DNA of 64,000 nucleotides from an uncultured Acidobacteriota bacterium (GCA_903832055.1 CAILAC010000011.1:1-64000), one strand, 5' to 3'; shown: positions 26,324 through 35,106, counted from the stretch's first letter. Numbers and translations: made by a program. Notes: generated from the sequence alone by a model not told the origin.

Positions 26324-26716
26324 GAGTATGCCGACTTCGGACTATTCTTGCAAGCCTTGAGGGGCACATTCTTACTCACTTCTGCTCAACAAGGCTCATA
26401 AAGACTCACAAAGCCTCATTCCGGAATGGCAACTGAGACGATGAGGCCGAATGAGCCTTTATCTTTCATTGGGAGTCTTTTCTTGCAGCCGCAGGCTGCG
26501 CTTTCCAAAGGTCGAAGGCCACCGGGAGGTTGGCTGGTTTGCAGCCGTCTTCGTTGGGTAATGCAGTAGTGGAACATAAAGCGCAGCGGCACTTTGAAGG
26601 TTTGCTCTTGCCATCTCTGTTTATTGCAATGGTTTATAGCGCGGCACATGAGGTTCTTCAAAGGACCATTGTGCCGCACATTGTTATCGCGATGTACATT
26701 GCTGTATAGTGCCGTT
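26324..26716. other. oriT: Predicted origin of transfer (oriT) region with iterons
   Basis: This gap separates divergent traK/L/M-like and traJ-like/relaxase genes, the place of oriT in IncP plasmids. It contains three direct 10-bp repeats in phase (AAGGCTCATA, AAGACTCACA, AAGCCTCATT at 26391-26420), a perfect palindrome CATTCCGGAATG (26417-26428), and two inverted copies (ATGAGGC at 26441 and ATGAGCCTT at 26451-26459). AAAGACTC also recurs inverted as GAGTCTTT at 26472. Nearer traJ, GCGGCACA (26641-26648) and TGTGCCGC (26670-26677) form an inverted repeat. The nick base cannot be fixed by reading. Confidence 0.7.
26681..26710 (+). promoter_or_regulatory. traJ-like promoter with embedded ATGTACAT operator candidate
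   Basis: TTGTTA, 18 bases and TATAGT form a sigma-70-type promoter. The expected start is about seven bases on, at or next to the ATG at 26717, so the transcript may be leaderless; no ribosome site is visible. ATGTACAT (26692-26699) lies between the -35 and -10 boxes. Confidence 0.55.
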
Positions 26717-27175
26717 ATGCCAAAGCGGAAACGCCACGAATCCATTCGCTACTCGGTCCGGCTCAGCCAAATCCAATCAGAGCGCCTTGCTGCTTTGCGG
26801 GAGCAGATTCACGCCAGGAGCGATAACGAGGTGTTTGACTACCTAGTCACGGTAGGCACCAACCAGCGCGACGACCTTGAGCAACTCGTCTACGCGCTTT
26901 TTGGGAATCTCGCGGACAGTCTTGCCCGGAAGTTCCAGAGCCTGGAGACGGTCAGTCAGCTTCATCTCGCCTTGACCGACACGTTCATCAAGTACGCCCT
27001 CACGGCTCTACCCGAAGTGCCCGCGTCGCTCATGACAGGAGCCAGGGCGCGCGCAACCAAAATCTACGAGCAGGTCAACCTGACCGCCGCCCGCGAATTC
27101 CAGCGCCGGAGAGAATCGGACGCCTATTCTCCGGCGGAACTTGGAATTGAGGAAGAGCCGGCGACTCTGTCTTAA
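26717..27175 (+). CDS. TraJ-like relaxosome accessory, ribbon-helix-helix type
   Basis: 152 residues. The N-terminus is basic (MPKRKRHESIRYSVRLSQIQ), then a strand and two helices (SERLAALREQIHARSDNEVF, DYLVTVG) in the order of RHH DNA-binding proteins such as IncP TraJ and pTi relaxosome factors. The rest is helical without known motifs. It directly precedes the relaxase with a 22-base gap, as traJ precedes traI in IncP. ATG at 26717 is favoured over an upstream start that would run through the promoter. Confidence 0.7.
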   Translation: MPKRKRHESIRYSVRLSQIQSERLAALREQIHARSDNEVFDYLVTVGTNQRDDLEQLVYALFGNLADSLARKFQSLETVSQLHLALTDTFIKYALTALPEVPASLMTGARARATKIYEQVNLTAAREFQRRRESDAYSPAELGIEEEPATLS

Positions 27176-27197
27176 GGCGTAACGGAGGTGAATTTAC

Positions 27198-28655
27198 ATG
27201 CCTCGTGCATCGGTGCAGCAAAGCGAGGCCAAAGAAAAGGGCGAGCGTTCGAGCCGCCTTCGGCCTGGCCGAGTTCATCGGACCAACGCCTCACCGCCGC
27301 GTGTCACAGGCACGGCAAGAAATCTGTTTCGACTTGTCAGGCTTGTTAGCCGGTCCTCTGCCGGTAGTAGTAAAGCCTCATCATCTGTCAACCGACTTCC
27401 CGCCCTTGCACGATCATCTCCCTTCCAGCGCCGCACCATCGTGAATGTCCGCTATGCGTCAGCCCGGACGCCGGGGGGATGGAAGGCGCATGGAACCTAC
27501 ATCGAGCGAGAAAGCGCCAAAGGCGACCGCGTGCCGACTGAGAAAGAGACGGGTATAGCGATCGGCAGCCAGGTCCCCGCCCCAGACCGGCTTGGCTTGG
27601 CGCAGGAGCACCAACTCGGTTCGCTGGCTGAAAGTTGGCAGCGGGCCGGAGACAAGCGCATTTTCAAAATCATCCTGTCTCCAGAAGACCCCAACGTAGA
27701 CTTCCAGAGAACTGCGGAAGACATGGTGGCCAGGATCGAGCAGCACACCGGAGCGCCGGTCGAATGGGGAGGTGTGGTCCACCGCAACACCGACCATCCA
27801 CACGCGCACATCGTTGTGCGGGGCCGTCTGCCATCCGGGGAGCCGCTCAAACTTCCACCGGCATTGATTCGCAAAGGGCTCAGAGAGGCCGTCCAAAGCT
27901 CGCTGACACGGCAGCTAGGCCCTCGAACCATCGCGGACATCGAGCATCAGAAGCAGATCGAGCTTACCGCCAACCGCGTTACGCCTTTGGACCGCAGTCT
28001 GGCCAGGCGAGCGATCCCATGGGCCGCCGACCCAGCATACAAAGAGGTCGGTGCCGCCGCAAGCGCGGCAGAGGTGAACCGACTCCGGCACTTGAAAGAA
28101 CTGGGCCTCTCGAAACCATACGACGGCGACCGATGGCTCGTTCGGTCCGATTTCGTCACTCAGCTCCAACAAATGAAGGACATTCAAGACCGCGCGCGCA
28201 CCCTCTTTCGTAGCGGCGTCGCGATCAGCGATCCTCATGCCCCGATGGAGTATTCCACCTTTTCAAAGAAGCTGATTGGGCGGGTACTCCTCAACAGTGA
28301 AGACGAGCGTACCGGCGCGCTTCAGACCATCTTTGAGACCACCGAAGGCAAGATCGAGATTATCCGCCACGATGCCACACTCCGTGCGGCATGGGCGCGG
28401 GGAGACCTTGAACCCGGAAACGTAGTGACGATTGACGGTCTGAGGAGCGACCCCGACCAGCTCTACGCCTCCACAGCAGGCAAGGACAAGGACATTCTTT
28501 GCGATGGAAAGGCGCTGGATTCGATTGTTCGCCGGATGCGCGCCATGAATCTTGTAGTCGGCGAGTCCGAAAAAGGATGGATGGGGGAGTTCAACAAAAC
28601 GCTCCATTCGAGGATGATGGACCGGACCCGAGGCCGGAGTGTCGCCGAGTGGTAA
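27198..28655 (+). CDS. Conjugative relaxase, VirD2/TraI-like (DUF3363 type)
   Basis: 485 residues. The relaxase core shows GWKAHGTYIERESA near 95-108 (candidate active-site Tyr), RIFKIILSPEDPNVDF (motif II region) and the histidine cluster HRNTDHPHAHIVVRG near 200 that binds the metal. IRKGLREAVQSSLTRQLG continues as in DUF3363-containing relaxases. It would nick oriT, stay bound to the 5' end and pilot the strand through the trb channel. The ATG has GGAGG nine bases upstream. The first 75 residues are unusually basic and Ser-rich, without match. Confidence 0.88.
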   Translation: MPRASVQQSEAKEKGERSSRLRPGRVHRTNASPPRVTGTARNLFRLVRLVSRSSAGSSKASSSVNRLPALARSSPFQRRTIVNVRYASARTPGGWKAHGTYIERESAKGDRVPTEKETGIAIGSQVPAPDRLGLAQEHQLGSLAESWQRAGDKRIFKIILSPEDPNVDFQRTAEDMVARIEQHTGAPVEWGGVVHRNTDHPHAHIVVRGRLPSGEPLKLPPALIRKGLREAVQSSLTRQLGPRTIADIEHQKQIELTANRVTPLDRSLARRAIPWAADPAYKEVGAAASAAEVNRLRHLKELGLSKPYDGDRWLVRSDFVTQLQQMKDIQDRARTLFRSGVAISDPHAPMEYSTFSKKLIGRVLLNSEDERTGALQTIFETTEGKIEIIRHDATLRAAWARGDLEPGNVVTIDGLRSDPDQLYASTAGKDKDILCDGKALDSIVRRMRAMNLVVGESEKGWMGEFNKTLHSRMMDRTRGRSVAEW

Positions 28656-28884
28656 GGGCTGTTTGCGTAAACCCAGGATTCCGCGGAAGCTGATCGGCGG
28701 AGCCTTGGCACACTTTCGAGGAGTAATGTTTTTCGACAGAAATTATTCTTTTTCAATCCTTCGAAAAGGAGATTAGTACCATCCTTGGTCCCAAAAGCTA
28801 GGGGGTCACCCTCAGCGGGGTTTGGAAACGACAGCGGGATCGTGATGGCCACCCACAACCCGCCGGGGTAGACCAACCCAATTT

Positions 28885-29850
28885 CTAAGCATCCTCTGGC
28901 GCAACAAGCTTCTTCACTCGATCATGAAACGCGAGATATACTTTAGGCGTCCACTCCGCGAACCAATCGCAGATCTTCTTCCGATTCCCTTCAATATCAG
29001 GATCTAGCTTTTCTTCCAGCACGATTTTGGAGCAGGTCTTATCGGGCATTTGGCGCCACTGTAAAGGCTTTCCAACCGCTGCCTCGATTTCCTGGGCTTC
29101 CAGTTGTAACTGTTCAAAGGCTGAATCTTTCCACCCTGCCGGTTGAACGATCATTTCAAGCACAACGCTCTGGTTCTTCGGCGTCAGGAGCATGCTCACA
29201 TGGAATCCAGATCGGCCTATAGCGATGCTGGACCAATGGCCTGGCCCAGGCTTTTGAAGCCGGAAGGGGATTTTCTCGCCCTTCAATCGGTGATGAATTT
29301 CCTGCCAGAAGGCTATACGCCATTCTCTTCGCTTACGATCCCCTTCCGTAAGACCAGCGTTGGTCTGCTTCATGGTCACATTGGGGCGGCAGACAAGGTC
29401 GAGCATTGGAGCGGCGGCGCTCGCTCCAATGGTGTAAGCCTTCAACTCCGCAAGGTAGAGTGCAACCGTGTCGGGCGTGTTCTCGTTCAGCCAGTCGATT
29501 ACCTGACGGTGATCGTCCGCAACTTCTTCTGCGATCCAGATCCCGGTCATGGCCTTGTGGGCTGCGGCATAGGTCAGTAGTTTGGCCAAATGGTCATGAT
29601 TCGTCCGCCCATACTGGTTTTCAATAACTACAATATGCTTCTCGTCACCCACGAGATTCGCCACGACGTCACATGAGAAGTTTGATCCCTTCGCTTCCCG
29701 CCTCGGGTTCTCGATCTCGACTTCCAGATCTTGAGCAATAAGCTCAATGCCCTCTTGCGTCGTCAACCAATCGGAGAAGTCGGTCTCCTTCGGCCAGACC
29801 GACCGAATGTTCTCAACAGGTGTCCGCTTGGCAATAGAAAGCTTCGTCAC
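28885..29850 (-). CDS. DUF4268-type protein, PD-(D/E)XK-nuclease-like; cargo gene
   Basis: About 321 residues. The N-terminal half has a nuclease-like core: SCDVVANLVGDEKHIVVIEN followed by NHDHLAKLLTYAAAH and GIWIAEEV. This resembles the PD-(D/E)XK pattern in which Asp and Glu hold metal, but the ExK triad reads E-N-Q here. The C-terminal half (EWRIAFWQEIHHRLK, GRSGFHVSMLLTPKNQSVV) matches the DUF4268 domain. I choose GTG at 29850 with GAGG upstream over a TTG four codons earlier. It points against the flanking tra genes and is therefore probably an inserted cargo gene. A defence or nucleic-acid role is plausible but unproved. Confidence 0.7.
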   Translation of the reverse strand: MTKLSIAKRTPVENIRSVWPKETDFSDWLTTQEGIELIAQDLEVEIENPRREAKGSNFSCDVVANLVGDEKHIVVIENQYGRTNHDHLAKLLTYAAAHKAMTGIWIAEEVADDHRQVIDWLNENTPDTVALYLAELKAYTIGASAAAPMLDLVCRPNVTMKQTNAGLTEGDRKRREWRIAFWQEIHHRLKGEKIPFRLQKPGPGHWSSIAIGRSGFHVSMLLTPKNQSVVLEMIVQPAGWKDSAFEQLQLEAQEIEAAVGKPLQWRQMPDKTCSKIVLEEKLDPDIEGNRKKICDWFAEWTPKVYLAFHDRVKKLVAPEDA

Positions 29851-30198
29851 AGAAGGCCTCAAAGTGCAACTTGTCCAGACGGAAAGTATCTCATGCCGAG
29901 TGCCCCAGGCGAGTGGCCTCGGTTCCTCACAGTTGGGAACCGGGGAGGCACCAAGGCTTAAGTCGGAAGAATATTACTTCTCGTAAACGCCGATGTAGCC
30001 AGAATGGATTCTGGAATGATGCTAAATCGCCATACCACTTGTTCAGTGTTTTTGCCGATGATCCTCAAGGTTCACAGTTTTGTTTGATAGACCGGCGAAC
30101 AACCTCTCGGGAGGACAATCCACGGACTCTCGAAACCAGAGTTCTGATTTTGCAAACATCAGTAGTGAAATGTACACTCCATTGCATGGAGGCATCCC
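29851..30198 (+). promoter_or_regulatory. Intergenic region with the traG promoter
   Basis: No gene is seen. At its right end TTGCAA (30150-30155), 17 bases and TACACT (30173-30178) form a good promoter. The -10 overlaps GAAATGTACACTCC, a near copy of the ATGTACAT sites at the trbB and traJ-like promoters. GGAGG lies six bases before the traG ATG. A short hairpin CGGTTCC/GGAACCG at 29920-29942 might end divergent or upstream transcription. Confidence 0.6.
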
Positions 30199-32220
30199 AT
30201 GAAGAACGGAACAACAGCGCCGCCCGGATACGTTCTCCCGAATCGTCCGAGTTGGCAAGGAGGCTGGAATATCCGATCCGTCGTGGGGGCTGTGATTGCC
30301 TTTGTCCTGGCCGCCAGCGCCGCAACCGAATGGCTTGCGATTCAACTCAACAATCCAGTCGAGATGGGCCATCCCATCTTGTGGGTACGCGGCACGGCAA
30401 TCTTCCAGCCTTTCGCGGCCCTTGTGCTCTGGAAGCATTACGCAGGCAGCCGCCTTATCAGTTCTGGAGTTCGCAAGGACCTCTGGATTGCATTTGGAGC
30501 GACCATCGTAGGCGGACTCTTTCTGGCCTACTTCACCTACTGGTTTCTCTCCCTCATCCGCGATCGCAAGAGCACGGACAGCCTGATGAACCTGCATGGC
30601 TCAGCAACCTGGGCCAAACGTGAAGACATTAAAAAGCTGGGACTGCTCGACGCAACAGACGGGGTGTACATCGGCGGTTGGCGAGATCCCGACACGCAGC
30701 AAATCCACTATCTGCTGCACTCGGGAGCGGAGCCCGTCCTCTTGTTCGCTCCCAGCCGAAGCGGCAAGGGCGTCTCCGCTATCATTCCGACGCTTTGCCA
30801 GTGGCGGCAGAGCGTCTTTGTCTATGACTTGAAAGGAGAGAACTGGGACCACTCCGCCGGCTTCCGCCACGCAATCGGGCAACGTGTCTTGAAGTTCGCG
30901 CCAACTCTGCCACATGAGAGTTGCTGCTACAACCCGTTGTCAGAGATTCGCTGGGAGACCGATTACGAGATAGCTGATGCCCAGACGATTGCGAACGCTG
31001 TCATCCGCCACGGCGATGACGACAGCCTTTACAAGCACTTTGAGGACGCAGCCGTTGACCTAGTATCGGCGGGCATCATTCATCTCGGTTATGTCTTTCG
31101 CAATCTCGAATCGCCGCGGGAACCTACGCTGCCGGACGTGCTTGCCCACTACTCCCAGCCGGGAATGGATTTCACCGACGTGCTCGTCGAGATGCAGAAA
31201 ACCGTCCACATGCCAGGAGGCAAATCCGCGCCGCGCTTGCAATGGTTTGATGTGAACGGTAAGCCTACCTTCACCCATCCCTTTGTGAGCAAAGCTGTTC
31301 AGCGCCAACTCAACCGCGCGGACCGCGAGGCATCGAGCATTCAGTCCAGCATCGTCACTCCGATGACCCTCTACGACGATCCGATTGTTCAGAAGACCGT
31401 CTCTCGCTCCGACTTTGTCATTCGCGATCTCGTCTATGGCGAAGTTCCAATGAGCCTCTATTTCAAAATCCCGCAGCCGGACCGGGAACGACTACGGCCG
31501 CTTGTCCGGCTCATGCTTCAGCTCATCTTCAATCGGCTCATGGAACAGCTCGACCCGGACCGTCACCATCTCCTGCTGATGCTCGATGAGTTTCCTGAGC
31601 TGAGGAAGATTCCCAACCTGTCCGCCGCGATGAGCCTCATGGCGGGCTACAAGATCAAGCCATACCTGATTGCGCAGACGCTCACGCAGATCATCGAAGA
31701 GTACGGGCCAAACGAGTCCATCACCGACAACTGCTACATTAAGGCCGCCTTCCAGACCGACAACCTCCAGACATGCAAGAACCTCTCCGAACTGAGCGGC
31801 AACATGACCGTTGAGAAGGAGACCCTCAACTACAGCGGCCAGCGCACCGACTTCTATCTCAAACACATTTTCCGCAGCGTGGAGCAGGTGCAGCGTCCGC
31901 TTATCACCGTCGATGAAATACGCCGTATCAAGCCGCCAACCAAGGCCACGAACGACCCAACCAGCAAGATTACCGCTCCCGGCGACATGCTCATCTTCAT
32001 CAATGGAGTCGCACCGATTTATGGGGTGCAGAGCCTTTACTTTTTGAACAACACTCTTTTGGCCCGCACCAAACTGAAGCCGCCCAACTTTCCTACCGCG
32101 GCCCAGCCAAGCCCCGTGAAACCCGCCGTGCCATCACAGTTAACTCTCGACATCGCGGCCATTGCTCATGCCGCTGTTCGAGACCAGGCCATTGAGGAGC
32201 AGATCGGTGGAAATACTTAA
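30199..32220 (+). CDS. traG: Type IV coupling protein TraG (VirD4 family)
   Basis: 673 residues. Three hydrophobic helices lie in the first 125 residues (e.g. VVGAVIAFVLAASAATEWL). The cytosolic ATPase domain follows: Walker A LLFAPSRSGKGVSAIIP (near 183), VYDLKGENWDHSAGFR, Walker B LLLMLDEFPELRKIP (near 457) and PYLIAQTLTQIIEEYG. It carries the relaxase-DNA complex to the secretion channel. It is separated from the relaxase by the oppositely oriented DUF4268 gene and has its own promoter. The 3' end overlaps the SSB-like gene. Confidence 0.95.
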   Translation: MKNGTTAPPGYVLPNRPSWQGGWNIRSVVGAVIAFVLAASAATEWLAIQLNNPVEMGHPILWVRGTAIFQPFAALVLWKHYAGSRLISSGVRKDLWIAFGATIVGGLFLAYFTYWFLSLIRDRKSTDSLMNLHGSATWAKREDIKKLGLLDATDGVYIGGWRDPDTQQIHYLLHSGAEPVLLFAPSRSGKGVSAIIPTLCQWRQSVFVYDLKGENWDHSAGFRHAIGQRVLKFAPTLPHESCCYNPLSEIRWETDYEIADAQTIANAVIRHGDDDSLYKHFEDAAVDLVSAGIIHLGYVFRNLESPREPTLPDVLAHYSQPGMDFTDVLVEMQKTVHMPGGKSAPRLQWFDVNGKPTFTHPFVSKAVQRQLNRADREASSIQSSIVTPMTLYDDPIVQKTVSRSDFVIRDLVYGEVPMSLYFKIPQPDRERLRPLVRLMLQLIFNRLMEQLDPDRHHLLLMLDEFPELRKIPNLSAAMSLMAGYKIKPYLIAQTLTQIIEEYGPNESITDNCYIKAAFQTDNLQTCKNLSELSGNMTVEKETLNYSGQRTDFYLKHIFRSVEQVQRPLITVDEIRRIKPPTKATNDPTSKITAPGDMLIFINGVAPIYGVQSLYFLNNTLLARTKLKPPNFPTAAQPSPVKPAVPSQLTLDIAAIAHAAVRDQAIEEQIGGNT

Positions 32221-32653
32221 CCACATTGTTCTTGCCGGAAATCTCACCGACCAGCCTTCAGTCTCCGATACCGGAGGTCGTCAGTTTGTGCGCGCGCGAT
32301 TGGCACAGAGCTGGTTCTACGACACGCAGGGAAGAACCGTCGAACACCGCCAATTCCTTCCCATCACCTTCTTTGGAGAGAGCGCCATCGTCGCCAAGAC
32401 CTTCCAGAAGGGCGACAACATCCACGTGACTGGCCAGCTTATCCGGCGCGAGCCGCGACCGCGCGCCGATGGCCAAAGTGTTGGCCGCGAAGTCGGCACC
32501 GTCTTCGAGATTCATGTCATTCGCGCATTCCGCATCGCGGCCAGCTCGAAATCGGAATCAGCGGCTATCCATCAAAACGAGATTCGCCGCACCAATGACG
32601 CGAAGCAGATTCCGGCATTCCTTCAGGAGAGTGTCCATGATTGGCCTATTTAA
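32207..32653 (+). CDS. SSB-like OB-fold protein (second on the element)
   Basis: 148 residues. The OB-fold is recognisable (NHIVLAGNLTDQPSVSDTGG, ARLAQSWFYDTQGRTVEHRQ, FQKGDNIHVTGQLIRRE), but the C-terminus lacks an acidic tip and ends HDWPI. GTG at 32207 lies inside the traG end with GAGGAG seven bases upstream, and the stop overlaps the traF start region, so traG, this gene and traF are coupled. It may protect the transferred strand or act at the relaxosome, distinct from the ssb at 16653. Confidence 0.8.
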   Translation: MEILNHIVLAGNLTDQPSVSDTGGRQFVRARLAQSWFYDTQGRTVEHRQFLPITFFGESAIVAKTFQKGDNIHVTGQLIRREPRPRADGQSVGREVGTVFEIHVIRAFRIAASSKSESAAIHQNEIRRTNDAKQIPAFLQESVHDWPI

Positions 32654-33263
32654 GACTGGCCTGGCTAGCCCACGCCTGCGCTCTTCGATTCGCGCCTTCT
32701 CTCGACTGAGTTGTGTCCTTGTTCCCATAGCCGTTGCCGCCTTTGGCACGATGGTAGCGTGGGTCAGCTTCGGACTCATCTTCAACTACACCCACTCTGT
32801 TCCGTTCGGGATATACCGGGAAATTGCCGATCCAGCGAGTACCCCTCGCAACCCCGCGCCTTATGTGTTTTTCTGCCCCGATGTTCGCTGGCCGTCGATG
32901 AAGGGCCAGCCGAACTATCGGGATCCCATGCGTACCTGTCCTGACGGGTTTTCACCGCTCATCAAGCCTGTCGTTGCATGGCCCGGTGACACAGTGGAAA
33001 CTTCCGCTGCAGGCATCGTCGTCAACGGCCAACTGCTGCCGAACACCGCAACAATTAACCGTGATTCGACAGGGCGACAGCTTCATCCTTTCCCGGCAGG
33101 GACGTACCGCGTGCAGAAAGGGGAACTATGGGTTGTCAGCTCCTTCAGTCCCCGGAGCTTCGATTCCAGGTACTTTGGCCCGATCCCCTTGCGGTCCGTC
33201 CACAGTTGGATTCGCCCCTTTTTCGTCGAGCATTCGTACCACCCAACCGCCAACCCGAATTGA
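32637..33263 (+). CDS. traF: Conjugal transfer peptidase TraF (signal peptidase S26 family)
   Basis: 208 residues with one membrane helix (VPIAVAAFGTMVAWVSFGLIF), then HSVPFGIYREI carrying the catalytic Ser. LIKPVVAWPGDTVETSA carries the catalytic Lys, and the end GELWVVSSFSPRSFDSRYFG is the conserved box near the C-terminus of S26C proteins. In IncP, TraF trims and cyclises the TrbC pilin; both partners are on this element. AGGAG lies seven bases before the ATG, which overlaps the SSB-like gene. Confidence 0.92.
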   Translation: MIGLFKTGLASPRLRSSIRAFSRLSCVLVPIAVAAFGTMVAWVSFGLIFNYTHSVPFGIYREIADPASTPRNPAPYVFFCPDVRWPSMKGQPNYRDPMRTCPDGFSPLIKPVVAWPGDTVETSAAGIVVNGQLLPNTATINRDSTGRQLHPFPAGTYRVQKGELWVVSSFSPRSFDSRYFGPIPLRSVHSWIRPFFVEHSYHPTANPN

Positions 33264-33289
33264 CAGGGCAATCCAGAGGGCGGAGAGCG

Positions 33290-34516
33290 ATGGACATTTC
33301 AGAAACCGCAACCGTTGCAGCAGACAAAGCGAGATGGAGAATTCCTAGCATCTCTCTTCCCGCTCAAACCAGAACCGCAATTCTCTTCGTTTGCTCCGCC
33401 GCAATCGGCGGCGCAGGCTGGAGTGGCAACTCCGCTCTGAATTATTTCGCGTTGCTTTTCCCTTTCGTGTACCTTCAGTCACGGAGCCGCCTGGACTCGC
33501 TCTGCGCCGTCTTCTACTACGCAGCCGCTACCTGGAGCGTCATCCCCGGCTCACAGAGCTTCTTTCAGACAGGCCACAACTTCGTTTTGCCACTCGCCAT
33601 TTGGGCAGCTTTGGTGGCGCTCTGTTCGGCTCCTTGGGTTTGTCTCTTCAGCCGTCGTTACGTGCCACTGTCCGTAATCGTGGCTATTGCGGTCTTGGCA
33701 CTTCCACCGCTGAGTCTAGTGACCGTAGCCCATCCGCTCATCGCTGCGGGCCGGTGGTTTCCCGGAACCCGATGGTTCGGTCTGGGGCTGGGCGTCATAT
33801 TGATAGCCGCGTACAGGCGATTCGGCACACCAATGACCCTTGCCGTTCTCGTTGCGGCATCCATCGCAACCCATGCTCGCTTCCATCGCCCCGTTCCCGA
33901 TCCTCATATTGTCGCCGTTAACACCAACTTCGGCGGGCAGTCGCCTCACGACGATATTGATTCCCGTTTGGAATTGCAGGAGCAGACGATCCAACAAATT
34001 GCGTTGGCCCATCCAGACACATTGCTGATCTTTCCGGAATCAGTCATTCCAAGCTGGAATGGAATGCATGAGACACGCTGGGCTTCCGTCTTCGCGCAAC
34101 TCAAGCGGCAGCGCACGGGCCTTCTGATCGGCACCACAATCCCCATTCCGAACACCGAGGCCAATCGCAATGTTCTCCTGTCCCGCGGATACACCGAGCG
34201 TCTCTCCTACGTTCAGCGAGTGCCCGTGCCACTTGGCATGTGGCACTTCAGAGAACAGCGCCGCGGCTTCCCGCTGATGCTTCGATTCCCGCCAACCATC
34301 CGTGTTTGGAATCGCCGCGCCGGGATACTGGTCTGCTACGAACAACTCGCATTCTGGCCGGCAATTGAAACTCTCGCCCACAACCCCGACATGCTGCTTG
34401 CGCCCTCCAACCTCTACTGGGCGGTTAACACACCGATTCCAGCGATTCAGCACGTGGCCGCGCAAGATTGGGCCGACCTCTGGGCCATTCCACTCTATGA
34501 GGCGAGCAACCGATGA
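33290..34516 (+). CDS. traB: Conjugal transfer protein TraB (nitrilase superfamily, Lnt-like membrane protein)
   Basis: 408 residues: about six membrane helices in the first 190 residues, then a nitrilase-like domain with LLIFPESVIPSWNGM (catalytic Glu) and GILVCYEQLAFWP (catalytic Cys). The Lys of the Glu-Lys-Cys triad is expected in the RVPVPLGMW stretch, where apolipoprotein N-acyltransferase has K-x-LVPFGE, but no Lys stands there. Ti-plasmid TraB has the same overall layout and stimulates transfer by an unknown mechanism. ATG at 33290 has GGAG five bases upstream, and longer frames overlap traF. The stop overlaps the next gene as ATGA. Confidence 0.82.
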   Translation: MDISETATVAADKARWRIPSISLPAQTRTAILFVCSAAIGGAGWSGNSALNYFALLFPFVYLQSRSRLDSLCAVFYYAAATWSVIPGSQSFFQTGHNFVLPLAIWAALVALCSAPWVCLFSRRYVPLSVIVAIAVLALPPLSLVTVAHPLIAAGRWFPGTRWFGLGLGVILIAAYRRFGTPMTLAVLVAASIATHARFHRPVPDPHIVAVNTNFGGQSPHDDIDSRLELQEQTIQQIALAHPDTLLIFPESVIPSWNGMHETRWASVFAQLKRQRTGLLIGTTIPIPNTEANRNVLLSRGYTERLSYVQRVPVPLGMWHFREQRRGFPLMLRFPPTIRVWNRRAGILVCYEQLAFWPAIETLAHNPDMLLAPSNLYWAVNTPIPAIQHVAAQDWADLWAIPLYEASNR

Positions 34517-35106
34517 GAATTCTGACCGCAGTATGCCTGCTCTGCTTTGCCCCTAACGTCGCTGCTCAACGTCTGGACGTTGCCGCTCTCCAGTCGCGCT
34601 GCCTGCCTACAGTGCCGCTCACCACGCTCAACGCCATCATCCTTGTTGAATCCGGCGGCAACCCGAATGCCATGCAGATCGACTTTCCCAGGACGCTCCA
34701 GAAGCAATGGCATCTACCGAAGGGTACATTGCGGCTCAAGCGCCAGCCCACCACCGAACGCGAGGCGTTGGAGTGGCTTGAATACTTCGAGCGCCGCAAC
34801 ATCTCTGTTGACTTGGGGTTAATGCAGGTCAGCACGGCGGAGGCCCATCGGCGCGGGCTTCCAGTCGAATCTCTTTTAGACCCGTGCTTCAATCTTCGCG
34901 TCGGTTGGCAGATTCTCGACAGCGCCTACCAGCTTGAGACTAAGACCTATGGACCCGGCCAGGAGGCGCTCCAGCACGCCATCTCTCGCTACAACACCGG
35001 CGACACCCAGCGCGGCATTGAAAACGGCTACCTGGCGCGGATCATGGCCGCACTCAAGCAAGGCCCCGCGAAAACATCCATGACGAGAGGAGAGGGCAGA
35101 AGATGA
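34513..35106 (+). CDS. VirB1-like lytic transglycosylase
   Basis: 197 residues with a signal peptide (MRILTAVCLLCFAPNVAAQ). The SLT/VirB1 fold shows LNAIILVESGGNPNAM (catalytic Glu in VES), VDLGLMQVSTAEAHRRG and LRVGWQILDSAY, with SRYNTGDTQRGIENGYLARI as the closing motif. It would open peptidoglycan locally for assembly of the mating channel. Coupled to traB upstream and to the Fic-like gene downstream through ATGA overlaps. Confidence 0.88.
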   Translation: MRILTAVCLLCFAPNVAAQRLDVAALQSRCLPTVPLTTLNAIILVESGGNPNAMQIDFPRTLQKQWHLPKGTLRLKRQPTTEREALEWLEYFERRNISVDLGLMQVSTAEAHRRGLPVESLLDPCFNLRVGWQILDSAYQLETKTYGPGQEALQHAISRYNTGDTQRGIENGYLARIMAALKQGPAKTSMTRGEGRR

